Below are positions 16,293-25,618 of a stretch of DNA of 64,000 nt, piece after piece (position 1 is the stretch's first letter; each line of letters starts with the position of its first letter). Source of the DNA: a bacterium (GTDB taxonomy: Bacteria; Myxococcota; UBA727; JAUIJE01). The position numbers and the translations under genes are program-made. The notes under the pieces are model-generated. The model searched no databases and was not told the DNA's origin. It saw only the letters and a list, made by a program, of their open reading frames with translations. Location of the stretch: positions 124,001-188,000 of the forward strand of contig JAUIJE010000015.1 of assembly GCA_030431455.1 (NCBI GenBank), given 5' to 3'.

Positions 16293-17227
16293 CGCCGGCG
16301 CGCGAGGGCCAAAAGGCCCAGCATCCCGCCGAACAGGCCCGCTTCGCTGGTGCTGGTGCAGCCACAGTTGGCGTAGTCGCCTTCGTAGTCCCCGTAGTAG
16401 TCGTCGCAGCTGTAGGTCACGTCGGACGACGCCCAGTCATATTCGACCTGGGGCAGGTCGCCGGTCAGGGTCAGCTCCTCGAGGAGCGCGTCGCTGTCCG
16501 CCCCCCGCAGGCGCAGGGTGACGTCGTGGCTGGCGAGGTCCTCGGTCAGGGCCGAGACCTTGAGCGTGACCGTGGTGCTCTGTTCGCTCGCGGGCAACAG
16601 CACGGTGTCGACGTAGCGCTGGGTCGCGTCGCCGAACGCGGGGGCGATGTCGAAGAACGCGTCGGCCACCGCCGCCCCCCCGCGGTAGGTGATCGCGACC
16701 TGGGCGGCGCGGGGCACATAAAACACCGGGTCGTCGGCCGGGCGGCACTCCGCGGCGCAGCCGCCGGCGGGCACCGGGTCGGCCCACTGGGCGTCCTCGA
16801 GCACAAACGGCGCCGTGCTCGCGGGCGCGGCCACGTTCAACACGATGCCGTCGAGCCCGGCCCGGCGCAGCAGGTACGAACTGCCCGCGGGCGCCCCGGC
16901 GGGCACCGGCATGGTCACGCTCCGGAAGGTCTCGGCCACGTCCACCGGCGAGACCTCGCCCCCGCCGCTGACAAGCTCCAGCGCGCCGAGCTCCTGGAGT
17001 ACCTCGTTCTGGTCGAGGTCGCCGCTTTGTTTGGCCAGGCGCCACACCCCGCCCGGGGCCGCGGTCCGGCTGTCGTGGGCCGGCGCGTACACCGCGTCCT
17101 CGCCGTACTCACACCACACCCCGTAGTAGGCCGCGCCCGCGACATCGCGCTCGGCGGCCTGGGCGAGCAGGGGCGAGGCGGCCACCGCCGACAGAAGGGT
17201 CGCGATCGTCAGAATTTCACGGGTCAT
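16283..17227 (-). CDS. Secreted protein with MYXO-CTERM-like sorting tail
   Basis: 314 residues. N-terminal signal peptide (TIATLLSAVAASPLLAQA), a beta-rich body with scattered Cys pairs (CAAEC near residue 160), and a C-terminus ending CGCTSTSEAGLFGGMLGLLALARRRRR as separate parts: a Cys-Gly-Cys motif, a hydrophobic helix and a run of Arg. This tripartite tail is the MYXO-CTERM signal, by which myxobacterial proteins are processed and lipid-anchored at the surface. The body was not recognised and no catalytic motif is evident. It is strong support for a Myxococcota origin. Confidence 0.85.
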   Translation of the reverse strand: MTREILTIATLLSAVAASPLLAQAAERDVAGAAYYGVWCEYGEDAVYAPAHDSRTAAPGGVWRLAKQSGDLDQNEVLQELGALELVSGGGEVSPVDVAETFRSVTMPVPAGAPAGSSYLLRRAGLDGIVLNVAAPASTAPFVLEDAQWADPVPAGGCAAECRPADDPVFYVPRAAQVAITYRGGAAVADAFFDIAPAFGDATQRYVDTVLLPASEQSTTVTLKVSALTEDLASHDVTLRLRGADSDALLEELTLTGDLPQVEYDWASSDVTYSCDDYYGDYEGDYANCGCTSTSEAGLFGGMLGLLALARRRRR

Positions 17228-17303
17228 GTTCGCCTCCGCACGGCCTCTGGGGCCGCGGCCGGTTCTGGCTTCGAGGTGTGCGAGAACCGTACCCGCCCCG
17301 CGT

Positions 17304-17852
17304 TCACTTCTTTTTGGGCCTGAACGCGGTCACGACCTCATCGTGGGTCTCGATGTACGGGCCCTCGATCAGGTCCACGCAATAGGGCACAGCCGGGAAC
17401 ACCGCGATGAGGCACTCGCGGATCGCCTTGGGCGAACCCGGCAGGTTGATGATCAAGGCCCCGCCGCGGTCGCCCGCGTAGCGGATGGTCGCTTCTTGGC
17501 GGGACAGAATCGCGGTGGGCACCTTCTCCAGCGACACCTGGCGCATGAGTTCGCCGAAGCCGGGCATGCGCCGGTGGCCCACCGCCAGGGTGGCCTCGAC
17601 GGTGACGTCGCGCCGGGCCGGGCCGGTGCCCCCGGTGGTCACCACCAGACAACAGCCATCGTCGTCGACAAGTCGCTTGAGCGTCGCCTCGATCACGTCC
17701 TGTTCGTCGGGGATCACCGCCGCCACGACCTCGAAGGGCGAAGCCACAAACTCCGCCAGGCACGCGGCCAACGCCGGCCCGCCCCGGTCTTCGTACTCCC
17801 CGCGGCTGGCCCGATCGCTGACGGTGACGACGCCGAACTTCGCCAATGTCAT
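17304..17852 (-). CDS. MogA/MoaB-like molybdopterin adenylyltransferase
   Basis: 182 residues starting at the ATG at 17852, which overlaps the stop of the acylase gene (ATGA). Motifs: GVVTVSDRASRGEYEDRGGP at the N-terminus, the substrate-binding TTGGTGPARRDVT, and GGALIINLPGSPKAIRECL near the end, all typical of the MogA/MoaB family that adenylates molybdopterin during molybdenum cofactor synthesis. The usual second Asp of the family motif (TTGGTGxxxRD) is present. No other moa/moe gene is in the window; its coupling to a penicillin-acylase gene is unusual. Confidence 0.9.
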   Translation of the reverse strand: MTLAKFGVVTVSDRASRGEYEDRGGPALAACLAEFVASPFEVVAAVIPDEQDVIEATLKRLVDDDGCCLVVTTGGTGPARRDVTVEATLAVGHRRMPGFGELMRQVSLEKVPTAILSRQEATIRYAGDRGGALIINLPGSPKAIRECLIAVFPAVPYCVDLIEGPYIETHDEVVTAFRPKKK

Positions 17853-20389
17853 TGTGAAGGCCCCTCGCCCCGGGTCAGAAACAGCACCTTGCCTTCGGCC
17901 CCCGCCCGCGCGGTCTCCTCGTCGATGGCCAACACCAGCGGGTCGCCTTTGTCCCAGCGGTCGTGCAGATCGTAGTTGTGCCGGTGCCCAAAATGCCCCG
18001 ACTGGCCGGAGTCGTTGATCACCCGCACGTCGGGGGGCGAGGTCATCTCCCCCCGGATGCGCAGCACCGCGCCCCCGCGGACCTCCCCGGTGGTGGCGTC
18101 GCCGCGCTCGGCGCGCACACATTGGTGACAGCCCTTCTGCTCTTTGGTCTCGTTGGTGAACATCATGCCCAGCACCGGCACCGACGCGAGCTGGCCTTTG
18201 CCCGAGTACGTGTGCACCGCCCCCCACCGCCAGGCGCTGGTGTCTTCGCCGAGCTGCTCGACGAGCTCGTCGATGACGATCTTGGCCGCGTCCTCCATCA
18301 GGGGGGCGAGCCCGTCGTACGCGGCGGTGTCGGGATCATCGAGCAGCGCGGGGGTGCCGCCCTGCCCGAAGTCGAGCAACGCCGCCCACACCGCGCTGCG
18401 CACGAAGCTGTGGCCCTGGATTTGGCCGCCCACGTCGTCGCCCAAGGCCTGGGTGAGCATGAGGTTGCGCACGGTGCGTTCGGTCCGGGTGTAGACCAGG
18501 GCCCCGAGGCTGTCGACGTCGAACACCCCGTCGAAGTCGCGCAGGGCCGTGCAGTAGGTGTCGAGCAGGCCGCTGTCGACGCCGGACACTTGGTCGGGGC
18601 AGGACGCGCCATAGATGGGCGAGGCCTCGCGGGCCTCGACCGACTCAATGTCCTGTTGGATTTGGAAGATGTCCTCGGTGGAGGCGTTGCCCGCGGCGAT
18701 CAGCTCTTCGATGCGTTCGGTGATCCGCTTGGCACGATAGGCGAGGGTTCCTTCGGTGCCGATCACCTCCGCGTTGGGGCCGTCGGCCTCGACGATGCGT
18801 TGGTTGGCGGCGACAAAGAAGCCGCGGTCGGGGTTGGTGATCTGGGGCTTGTGCTCGTAGGGAAGGAACGTCTTCCAGCCCGCGTCCGACGAGGTGCCGT
18901 CCCGGGGGAAGGCGTTGGGTTCGCGGGATTTGCGCACCGGGATGTCGCCGGTGATGCGGTAGGCGATGTCGCCGTTGTCCCAGGCGGTGCCCATGGTGAT
19001 GGGGGGGCTGGTGAGGTTTTGGATGCCGGCGTTGGCCTCTTCAATGGTACTGGACATGCCGATGTCCCACAGCGCGGTGAGGAGGCGGCCCTCCTTCGAG
19101 ATGGGCTCGTGGCCTGGCCACATGAACGCGAAGATGTCGTCTTGTTCTTGGTACTCGTCGAAGATCGCGGGGAGCACCGGGCCGAACACGGTGATCTTCC
19201 AGTCCTCTTCGAACACCGGGGCGTCGTCGCCCGGCCCCAGCTTGTAGGTCTGGGTCAGGGTCTCGTAGGCCACCGGTTCACCGTCGAGCAGGTAGAGGTC
19301 GTCGCGGCCCTCGTAAGGCGCGATGCGGACCAGGTCTTGGCTGTCGACGTTGGACACCGGCGTGCCCCAGGCCACGTGCCGCCCGTGCCCGAGGAGAATG
19401 CCGGGGGCGCCGGGCACGCTTCCGCCGGCCAGCGTCCAGTCCCGGTGCTCCATGTGGCACAGGTAGAACAGCCCAGGCGTGCGGTGCGTGAGGTGCGGGT
19501 CGTGGGCCATCACCGCCGCGCCGTGTTCGGTGTGTTCGCCAGACACGCCCCACACATTGGACGCGCCCTTTTCGAAGAGGTGGCCGGTCAACGCGCTGAC
19601 AAAGCGGGGGCTCTGGCGCTTGGGGCCCTTGGCGGGGGCGTCCTTGGCCACGTGGCGCGGCGCGGTCCGCGGCATCGCGACCTGGCTTTGCGGGGCCACG
19701 GGGTCGGGGAGGTAGCCGGTGAGGCCGGCGTGGTCCTCGGCCCGGACCACGGGCACGCCGAGGGTGTCGGTGGGTTGGAGCAGGGCTTCTCGACGGGGAT
19801 CGCCTTGTTCGAGGCGGGCCATGATGCGGTTGCGCGCGAGCTCTTCGTACATGCCCGACGACAAATCCCACCCGAAGAAGCGCACGATGGCGAGGGAGTG
19901 GATCGCCTCGTAGGGCTCGAAGTCGACGCCCAGGATGACCATCTCGATGGACGGTCCTGCGAAGTAGGCCCCGTCGTTGACCCCGGCGGCGTACGCTTCC
20001 ATCAGGCGCTTGTCCCGGGCCGAGAGGTTCGCGAACTGCTCTTCGATTTTGTAGACGAGCATGCGCGCTTGGCGATCGGAATCGAGGTAGTCCTCGCCGA
20101 GCAGCTCGGTGAGCCGGCCGAAGATGCCGGCGCGTTGGCTGACGATCTGCCAGAGCCGGTCTTTGGCGTGAAAGAAGCCTTGGGCGTAGGCCGCGTCGTC
20201 TTCCGAGTCCGCGTAGATGTGGGGCACGCCCCACTCGTCGGTGTACGCGCGCACGTTGGCTTTGGGGAACGCGCTGCTGCTGGAGCGAAACTCGAGCGGG
20301 GCCTCGGCGGGCAGCTCCGGCGGGAACGTGCACGAAAACGGATGGCACCCGGCGACAAACAGCAGACTGAGCAAGAGCACACGGCGCAT
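17849..20389 (-). CDS. Penicillin acylase family lipoprotein (Ntn hydrolase)
   Basis: 846 residues from ATG 20389. Lipobox FVAGC in the first 15 residues, then the penicillin-amidase alpha region (DEWGVPHIYADSEDDAAYAQGFFHAKDRLWQ). The autocatalytic site is GASNVWGVSG with candidate nucleophile Ser277, so the precursor should split into an alpha chain and a beta chain of about 570 residues. Downstream the family motif GNTAAND-like region reads MAHDPHL and PGAPGILLGHGRHVAWG. Homologues hydrolyse beta-lactam side chains, acyl-homoserine lactones or other amides; the substrate is unknown. As a lipoprotein it would act in the envelope. Confidence 0.9.
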   Translation of the reverse strand: MRRVLLLSLLFVAGCHPFSCTFPPELPAEAPLEFRSSSSAFPKANVRAYTDEWGVPHIYADSEDDAAYAQGFFHAKDRLWQIVSQRAGIFGRLTELLGEDYLDSDRQARMLVYKIEEQFANLSARDKRLMEAYAAGVNDGAYFAGPSIEMVILGVDFEPYEAIHSLAIVRFFGWDLSSGMYEELARNRIMARLEQGDPRREALLQPTDTLGVPVVRAEDHAGLTGYLPDPVAPQSQVAMPRTAPRHVAKDAPAKGPKRQSPRFVSALTGHLFEKGASNVWGVSGEHTEHGAAVMAHDPHLTHRTPGLFYLCHMEHRDWTLAGGSVPGAPGILLGHGRHVAWGTPVSNVDSQDLVRIAPYEGRDDLYLLDGEPVAYETLTQTYKLGPGDDAPVFEEDWKITVFGPVLPAIFDEYQEQDDIFAFMWPGHEPISKEGRLLTALWDIGMSSTIEEANAGIQNLTSPPITMGTAWDNGDIAYRITGDIPVRKSREPNAFPRDGTSSDAGWKTFLPYEHKPQITNPDRGFFVAANQRIVEADGPNAEVIGTEGTLAYRAKRITERIEELIAAGNASTEDIFQIQQDIESVEAREASPIYGASCPDQVSGVDSGLLDTYCTALRDFDGVFDVDSLGALVYTRTERTVRNLMLTQALGDDVGGQIQGHSFVRSAVWAALLDFGQGGTPALLDDPDTAAYDGLAPLMEDAAKIVIDELVEQLGEDTSAWRWGAVHTYSGKGQLASVPVLGMMFTNETKEQKGCHQCVRAERGDATTGEVRGGAVLRIRGEMTSPPDVRVINDSGQSGHFGHRHNYDLHDRWDKGDPLVLAIDEETARAGAEGKVLFLTRGEGPSQ

Positions 20390-20432
20390 GAAAAACCCCT
20401 GGGTTGGCCCTCGATGTAGCAAACCGCGCCCA

Positions 20433-20460
20433 CAAAAAAAGCGCCGCTCGCGCGGCGCTT
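20433..20460 (-). terminator. Intrinsic terminator of the Asp-Gly lipoprotein gene
   Basis: On the minus strand AGCGCCGC, GCGA, GCGGCGCT (8-base perfect stem, tetraloop) followed by TTTTTT. It lies 21 bases after the stop at 20481. Confidence 0.85.
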
Positions 20461-20480
20461 CTTCGAGGCTCAACCGGCGA

Positions 20481-21350
<870 letters not shown>

Positions 21351-21542
21351 TGTGGTCTCCATGGACAATTTCACGGGGCCAAGCGTTGGCCGCGTCACCC
21401 CGACACGTTGCCGCACCCAGAATTGTTGTCAAGTTCCGCCCCCCGGCGAAAAAACGAGGTTTTTCCGGCTGTTGCTCGCTTTTGTGCAGGCTGGCGCCGC
21501 GGCTGGGCGCCCACGGCGCGGGGCGGGTGCTAGCCTCTTGGC

Positions 21543-22952
21543 ATGTCCGGTCCACCCCCCAACGAGCACGCGGCGTTTCGTGTCCCGGACAGCAACCACA
21601 CCCTCAAAGAACCCGCGAGCCCGGGCCGGGTGTTGGTGCTCAACCCCAGCCGGTCCCTGGTCGCGATCGCCCAAGACATCCTCCAAAAGGACGGCCACAA
21701 GGTCGAGCTGTTCTCGGAGCGCACGCCGCTGACCGACGAGGTGGTCAAGGCGTACAACGCCGACGTGTTGATCGTCGACCCGTTCATCGACGGGTACGAG
21801 GGGTTGCCGTTGCTCGATCGCCTGCCCGCCACCCGCGAACCTGGGGGGCCCAAGGTGGTCGTGGTCACCGACACCACCGACGTCGAGCTCGCGGTCAACG
21901 CCATGCACCGGGGGGCGGCCGACTTTCTGACCCGGCCGCTCAACGGCGATCGGCTCCGCCTCGCGGTGGTGCGCGGCATCGGCCAACGCCGGCTCGCCCT
22001 CGAGAACACCCGGCTCAAGCGCGACCTCGGCCTGTCCGCGGTGGGCCAGCGCCTGCTCGAGACCCTCGACGCCGACAAGCTCTGTACCTCGGGGCTCGAC
22101 GTGCTGTGCGCGCGCACAAAATCGGACGCCGGTCTGCTGCTCGGGCCGGAGGGGTTTTTGGCTTCGCGCGGTTTGTCCGACGAGGACCGCCCCCGGCTGG
22201 GCGCGCTCGAGGCGCCCCACCTGTCGGTCGTGCCCTGGACCCCGTCGCGCATCGACGCCGCTTTGTCCGGGTACTGCGACGGCCTGATCGTGGGCCTGGG
22301 CGAACAACGCCGCGCGATCTTGTTGCGGCGCACCTCGCTTTTCTCCGACGGGGCGCGGGACGACGCGCGGTTTCTCGCCGGCTATTTCGCCACCGCGATC
22401 CGCAACGTCAGCCGCTACGCCAAGGCGCGCCGCCGGGCCCGGCGCGATCATTTGACCGGCCTGTACAACGCCACCGCGCTGTTCGAGGCGCTGCACCAGG
22501 CGGTGGTCGCCGCGGGCCTGGAGCAGTCCCCGGTCTCGGTGGTGTTCATGGACCTCGACCGGTTCAAGAGCGTCAACGACACCCACGGCCACCTCAACGG
22601 CAGCGCGCTGCTGGCGGAGTTTGGCCACCTCCTGACCCGGGGGCTGCGGGGCCGGCCGGCCTGTTCGCGCTATGGGGGCGATGAGTTCGCGGTGATCTTG
22701 CCGGGGCTGACCACCGACGCGGCGGTGCGCATCGCCGACCGCATCCGGGTGCGCGTCGAAGAGCACCAGTTTCTCAAGCGGGAAGGGCTCAACCTCTCGC
22801 TCACCTGTTGCCTCGGGGTCGCGACCTTCCCCGATCACGCCCAGGACGCGCGCACCCTGCTCGAGCTCGCGGACCGCGCGATGTACGTGGGCAAAGCCAA
22901 GGCGCGCAACGCGGTGCACACCGCGGACGCGATCTTCGCCGCCGCAGGGTGA
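21543..22952 (+). CDS. Diguanylate cyclase with degenerate receiver domain
   Basis: 469 residues. Residues 28-145 form a CheY-like receiver: Asp79 sits at the phosphoacceptor position (VLIVDPFIDG), but the usual N-terminal acidic pair is replaced (VLVLNPSRSL) and the conserved Lys is Arg (FLTRPLNG). Residues about 165-295 look GAF-like. The GGDEF domain has an intact active site (RYGGDEF, 378-382) and FMDLDRFKSVNDTHGH, so c-di-GMP synthesis is expected. The RxxD inhibitory site is absent (RGRP at that position), so product feedback is unlikely. Cytoplasmic. Confidence 0.92.
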   Translation: MSGPPPNEHAAFRVPDSNHTLKEPASPGRVLVLNPSRSLVAIAQDILQKDGHKVELFSERTPLTDEVVKAYNADVLIVDPFIDGYEGLPLLDRLPATREPGGPKVVVVTDTTDVELAVNAMHRGAADFLTRPLNGDRLRLAVVRGIGQRRLALENTRLKRDLGLSAVGQRLLETLDADKLCTSGLDVLCARTKSDAGLLLGPEGFLASRGLSDEDRPRLGALEAPHLSVVPWTPSRIDAALSGYCDGLIVGLGEQRRAILLRRTSLFSDGARDDARFLAGYFATAIRNVSRYAKARRRARRDHLTGLYNATALFEALHQAVVAAGLEQSPVSVVFMDLDRFKSVNDTHGHLNGSALLAEFGHLLTRGLRGRPACSRYGGDEFAVILPGLTTDAAVRIADRIRVRVEEHQFLKREGLNLSLTCCLGVATFPDHAQDARTLLELADRAMYVGKAKARNAVHTADAIFAAAG

Positions 22953-23032
22953 CGATCGCACCGCCAAGACCTTGCTCTGGCAACGGATTTCGGCGAATCT
23001 TCGCCTGATTCTGACCAAAGGACCCGCGCCGC

Positions 23033-23938
23033 ATGACCCCGCTTTTGGTGACCATCGCGTTGGCCGTCTCCGCCCAGGACCCGGCCCCGCCGGCCGCCCC
23101 GCCTGCCCCCGCGCCGGCCGCGGGCGAGGCCGCGCCCGCCGACGATGGGTCTGCTCCCCCCGCGGCCCCGGCGGACGAGCCACCCCCGTCCCTCGAGGCC
23201 GCGCCGGCCGACGCCGACCAGCCCCCGCCCGGCCTCGACGAGAACTTCCAGGCCCCGGCGGTGCCCCCCGTCGTCGACACCACCCCGCCGAGCATCGAAG
23301 ACTTCGCGGTGGCCGCGGGCAGCCCCGACGCCCCCCCGCGGGTGACCGCGGTGGTCACCGACGACGCCTCCGGGGTCGATCAGGTCCGGGTCTACTTCCG
23401 CACCTCCACCGCCGGGCCGTTCAGCTATGCCGACCTCGCCGCGGGCGACGGCGGTCTGTTCGTGGGCTCGCTGGGCATGGGCATCCAGCGCACGGGATTT
23501 TTCTATTACGTCGAGGTCAAGGACGCGGCCGGCAACGCTGAGCTGCTCGGCCACGCCGACCGCCCCATCTTCATCCCCGCCGCGGGGCCGTCGGTGGGCA
23601 AGACCTACGAAAAGCCGGTCCCGCCGCGCGAAGGCCCGCCCATCGCCACCTATTGGGTGGCCCTGGCCTACGGCATTGGCATTGTGTCTTTGGCGGGCGC
23701 GTCGGTGGCCGCGTTTGACCTCACCCGCACCATGCTCATCCTCAACGCCAACCAGCCTTGGGTGAGCAGCCTCGGCATCATCGACGACGAGTTCAAGAGC
23801 ATCTCCGCCGGCACCCGCCAACAGTTCCAGACCGCGGCGATTCTCGACTCCGCCGCGGCCGGCATCCTCGCGGTCATCGGCGTGGCCGCGTTCTCCACCG
23901 GCACCGGGCTTTTGATCTACAACGCCCTCGAGGAATGA
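23033..23938 (+). CDS. Secreted, Pro/Ala-rich membrane protein with Ig-like domain
   Basis: 301 residues. Short signal peptide (MTPLLVTIALAVSA), then a Pro/Ala/Asp-rich linker to about residue 80, an Ig-like or fibronectin-like domain (about 85-180: TTPPSIEDFAVAAGSPDAPPRVTAVVTDDASGVDQ in pieces, VYFRTSTAGPFSYADL, GFFYYVEVKDAAGN), and two C-terminal membrane helices (about 205-230 and 270-295). The overall plan is like the PEGA protein at 2265: a secreted beta domain tethered by paired C-terminal helices. Function unknown. Its stop overlaps the HAD gene start. Confidence 0.75.
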   Translation: MTPLLVTIALAVSAQDPAPPAAPPAPAPAAGEAAPADDGSAPPAAPADEPPPSLEAAPADADQPPPGLDENFQAPAVPPVVDTTPPSIEDFAVAAGSPDAPPRVTAVVTDDASGVDQVRVYFRTSTAGPFSYADLAAGDGGLFVGSLGMGIQRTGFFYYVEVKDAAGNAELLGHADRPIFIPAAGPSVGKTYEKPVPPREGPPIATYWVALAYGIGIVSLAGASVAAFDLTRTMLILNANQPWVSSLGIIDDEFKSISAGTRQQFQTAAILDSAAAGILAVIGVAAFSTGTGLLIYNALEE

Positions 23939-24537
23939 GGCGCGGCGTGGCCGCCGACAAAGTCATCCTGTTTGATTGCATGGACACCCTGGTCCAGGAT
24001 CCTTTCTGGACGGTGTTCCCGCGGTTTTTTGGCCAGCCCCTCGAGGAGCTGTTCACCCTGGTGGCCCAGGACGCTTGGCCCGCGTTCGAAAAGGGCCACA
24101 TCGACGAGCCCACCTATTTTGCCCGCGCGTTTGTCGACCGGCGCCCCATCGACGGCGAGGCGCTCAAGGCCGAGCTGTACGCCCACTACGCGTTCATCGA
24201 CGGGATTGAGCCGCTGCTGGCCGAGCTTCACGACGCGGGGGTGGAGATGCACGTGCTGTCCAACTACCCCGTGTGGTACCGCATGATCGAGGACAAGCTC
24301 GGGCTCAGCCGCTACCTGCCCTGGACGTTCGTGTCCACCCACACCGGGGAGCGCAAACCCGACGCCGCCGCCTACGTCCACTGCGTGCGCACCCTGGACC
24401 GCTCGCCGGCGCAGCTGCTGTTCGTGGACGACCGGCAGAGCAACGTGGCCGCGGCCGAACAGTCCGGTCTGTTGGGCCACACCTTCACCGACGCAGAGGC
24501 ATTGCGCAAACGCCTCCGCGAGCTGTCGATCTTGTAA
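23935..24537 (+). CDS. HAD-superfamily IA hydrolase with altered DxD motif
   Basis: 200 residues from ATG 23935 (ATGA overlap); GTG 23947 is an alternative. Motif I reads ILFDCMDTLVQDPF: the nucleophile Asp14 is present, but the residue two further on, normally the general acid Asp, is Met16. Motif II (VLSNYP), the Lys of motif III (GERKPDAAAY) and the acidic motif IV (LLFVDDRQSNV) are intact, and the variant-3 HAD-IA ending is typical. Sequences with 'FDxMDTLxxDPF' form a known-looking subgroup, so the change is probably ancestral rather than damage. Substrate unknown. Confidence 0.85.
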   Translation: MRRGVAADKVILFDCMDTLVQDPFWTVFPRFFGQPLEELFTLVAQDAWPAFEKGHIDEPTYFARAFVDRRPIDGEALKAELYAHYAFIDGIEPLLAELHDAGVEMHVLSNYPVWYRMIEDKLGLSRYLPWTFVSTHTGERKPDAAAYVHCVRTLDRSPAQLLFVDDRQSNVAAAEQSGLLGHTFTDAEALRKRLRELSIL

Positions 24538-24579
24538 CCACGGGATCGGGCTTCGGCCCGGTCGCGCGAGGAGTTGAGC

Positions 24580-24885
24580 ATGAGACCTTGGTCGTTACTG
24601 ATGGGCGCGCTGCTGTTCGCATCCTGCGTCAACCACACGGTGGACATCGAACAGTACGATCGCACCTGCGAGGTCGACGAGGACTGTGTGCTCGCCGGCA
24701 GCGGGGACGCGTGTTTGTGTCTGGACTGCGAAGGGGCCATCAACGCGGACGCGTATACCCTGTACGCCGCGGACGTGAGCGCGGCCTCCGAGGGCTGCAC
24801 CGTGCAGGCCGACTGCGCCGCGTGCGAACCTCGCCGGGCGGTGTGCACCGACGGCACCTGCACCTCCGAGCTCAGCAATGAATAG
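24580..24885 (+). CDS. Small Cys-rich lipoprotein
   Basis: 101 residues from ATG 24580, with GAGGAG seven bases upstream. Lipobox LFASC at residues 14-18. The mature part has ten further Cys, including CEVDEDCVLAGSGDACLCLDC and CTVQADCAACEPRRAVC, a spacing suggesting compact disulfide knots. It overlaps the next lipoprotein gene by eight bases. A UUCG-type hairpin (24544-24561) lies between this gene and the HAD gene and may separate transcripts. Family not recognised. Confidence 0.78.
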   Translation: MRPWSLLMGALLFASCVNHTVDIEQYDRTCEVDEDCVLAGSGDACLCLDCEGAINADAYTLYAADVSAASEGCTVQADCAACEPRRAVCTDGTCTSELSNE

Positions 24886-25618
24886 GGAAATGACCCGGCA
24901 GGTGCTCGCCCTCGGCCTGGCCACGGGCCTGTTCGTGGCCGGGTGCACCGGTTCCGGCAACGACGTGCCCGAACCCGCGGGGGCCGAGGGGCTCATCTTT
25001 TGCGATGACCGCGTCGACGACGACGACGACGGCAGCGACGAGCCGTGCCCGGCGACCCAGCCCGCCGACGCCCCGGCGGCCTACGACTGCGCGGGGGCGC
25101 CGCCGCCCTCGGTGCTCGCCCACGTCGACCTGCCCAGCAACGATCAGGTCGCGTCCGGCTGCGTGTACATCTACCAAGGCGGCACCGGCGCGTTCTACGC
25201 CGCGGTGGACATCGAAAACGGACCCGAACCCACCGGGCCCATGGGCCAGAGCACCGGGCTGTGCAGCTACGATCGCTCGGCGCGCCGCCACGTGTTCATG
25301 ACCACCTCGCCCTTGGCCGACTGCCCCGACCTCACCTACGTCTACCCCGACATGGTCGAGAACCAACTGCTGTCCAACGGTTGCCGCCGTATGGTGCGCA
25401 ACATCGGCTACAGCGACGCCGACTTCGACCCCGACATCCAGTTCTTGGCCGGGGACGAAGCCGACCAACGCAATCGCATTGATGTGTTCGACACCGTCGA
25501 GGTCGCGTGCCTGGGCATCAACAACACCCTCGGCGCGCCCTACCGCACCGACGAGGTGTACGTGACCCAATCCAGCGGGAGCTGGCTGGTCAATCCCAGC
25601 TTCACCCCCCAGGAGTGA
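24878..25618 (+). CDS. Lipoprotein of unknown function
   Basis: 246 residues. Lipobox FVAGC (about residues 19-23), then an acidic Asp-rich linker (DDRVDDDDDGSDEPC) and a beta-rich domain with six to eight Cys. No catalytic or binding motif recognised. Translationally coupled to the small Cys-rich lipoprotein, so the two probably act together in the envelope. The 3' end overlaps the convergent PLP-enzyme gene by 17 bases. Confidence 0.75.
   Translation: MNREMTRQVLALGLATGLFVAGCTGSGNDVPEPAGAEGLIFCDDRVDDDDDGSDEPCPATQPADAPAAYDCAGAPPPSVLAHVDLPSNDQVASGCVYIYQGGTGAFYAAVDIENGPEPTGPMGQSTGLCSYDRSARRHVFMTTSPLADCPDLTYVYPDMVENQLLSNGCRRMVRNIGYSDADFDPDIQFLAGDEADQRNRIDVFDTVEVACLGINNTLGAPYRTDEVYVTQSSGSWLVNPSFTPQE

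Noticed and set aside
22970-23030. Hairpin GGCGAA-TC-TTCGCC after the GGDEF gene as a terminator.
   Set aside because: Short stem with a 2-base loop and no T run; not convincing.
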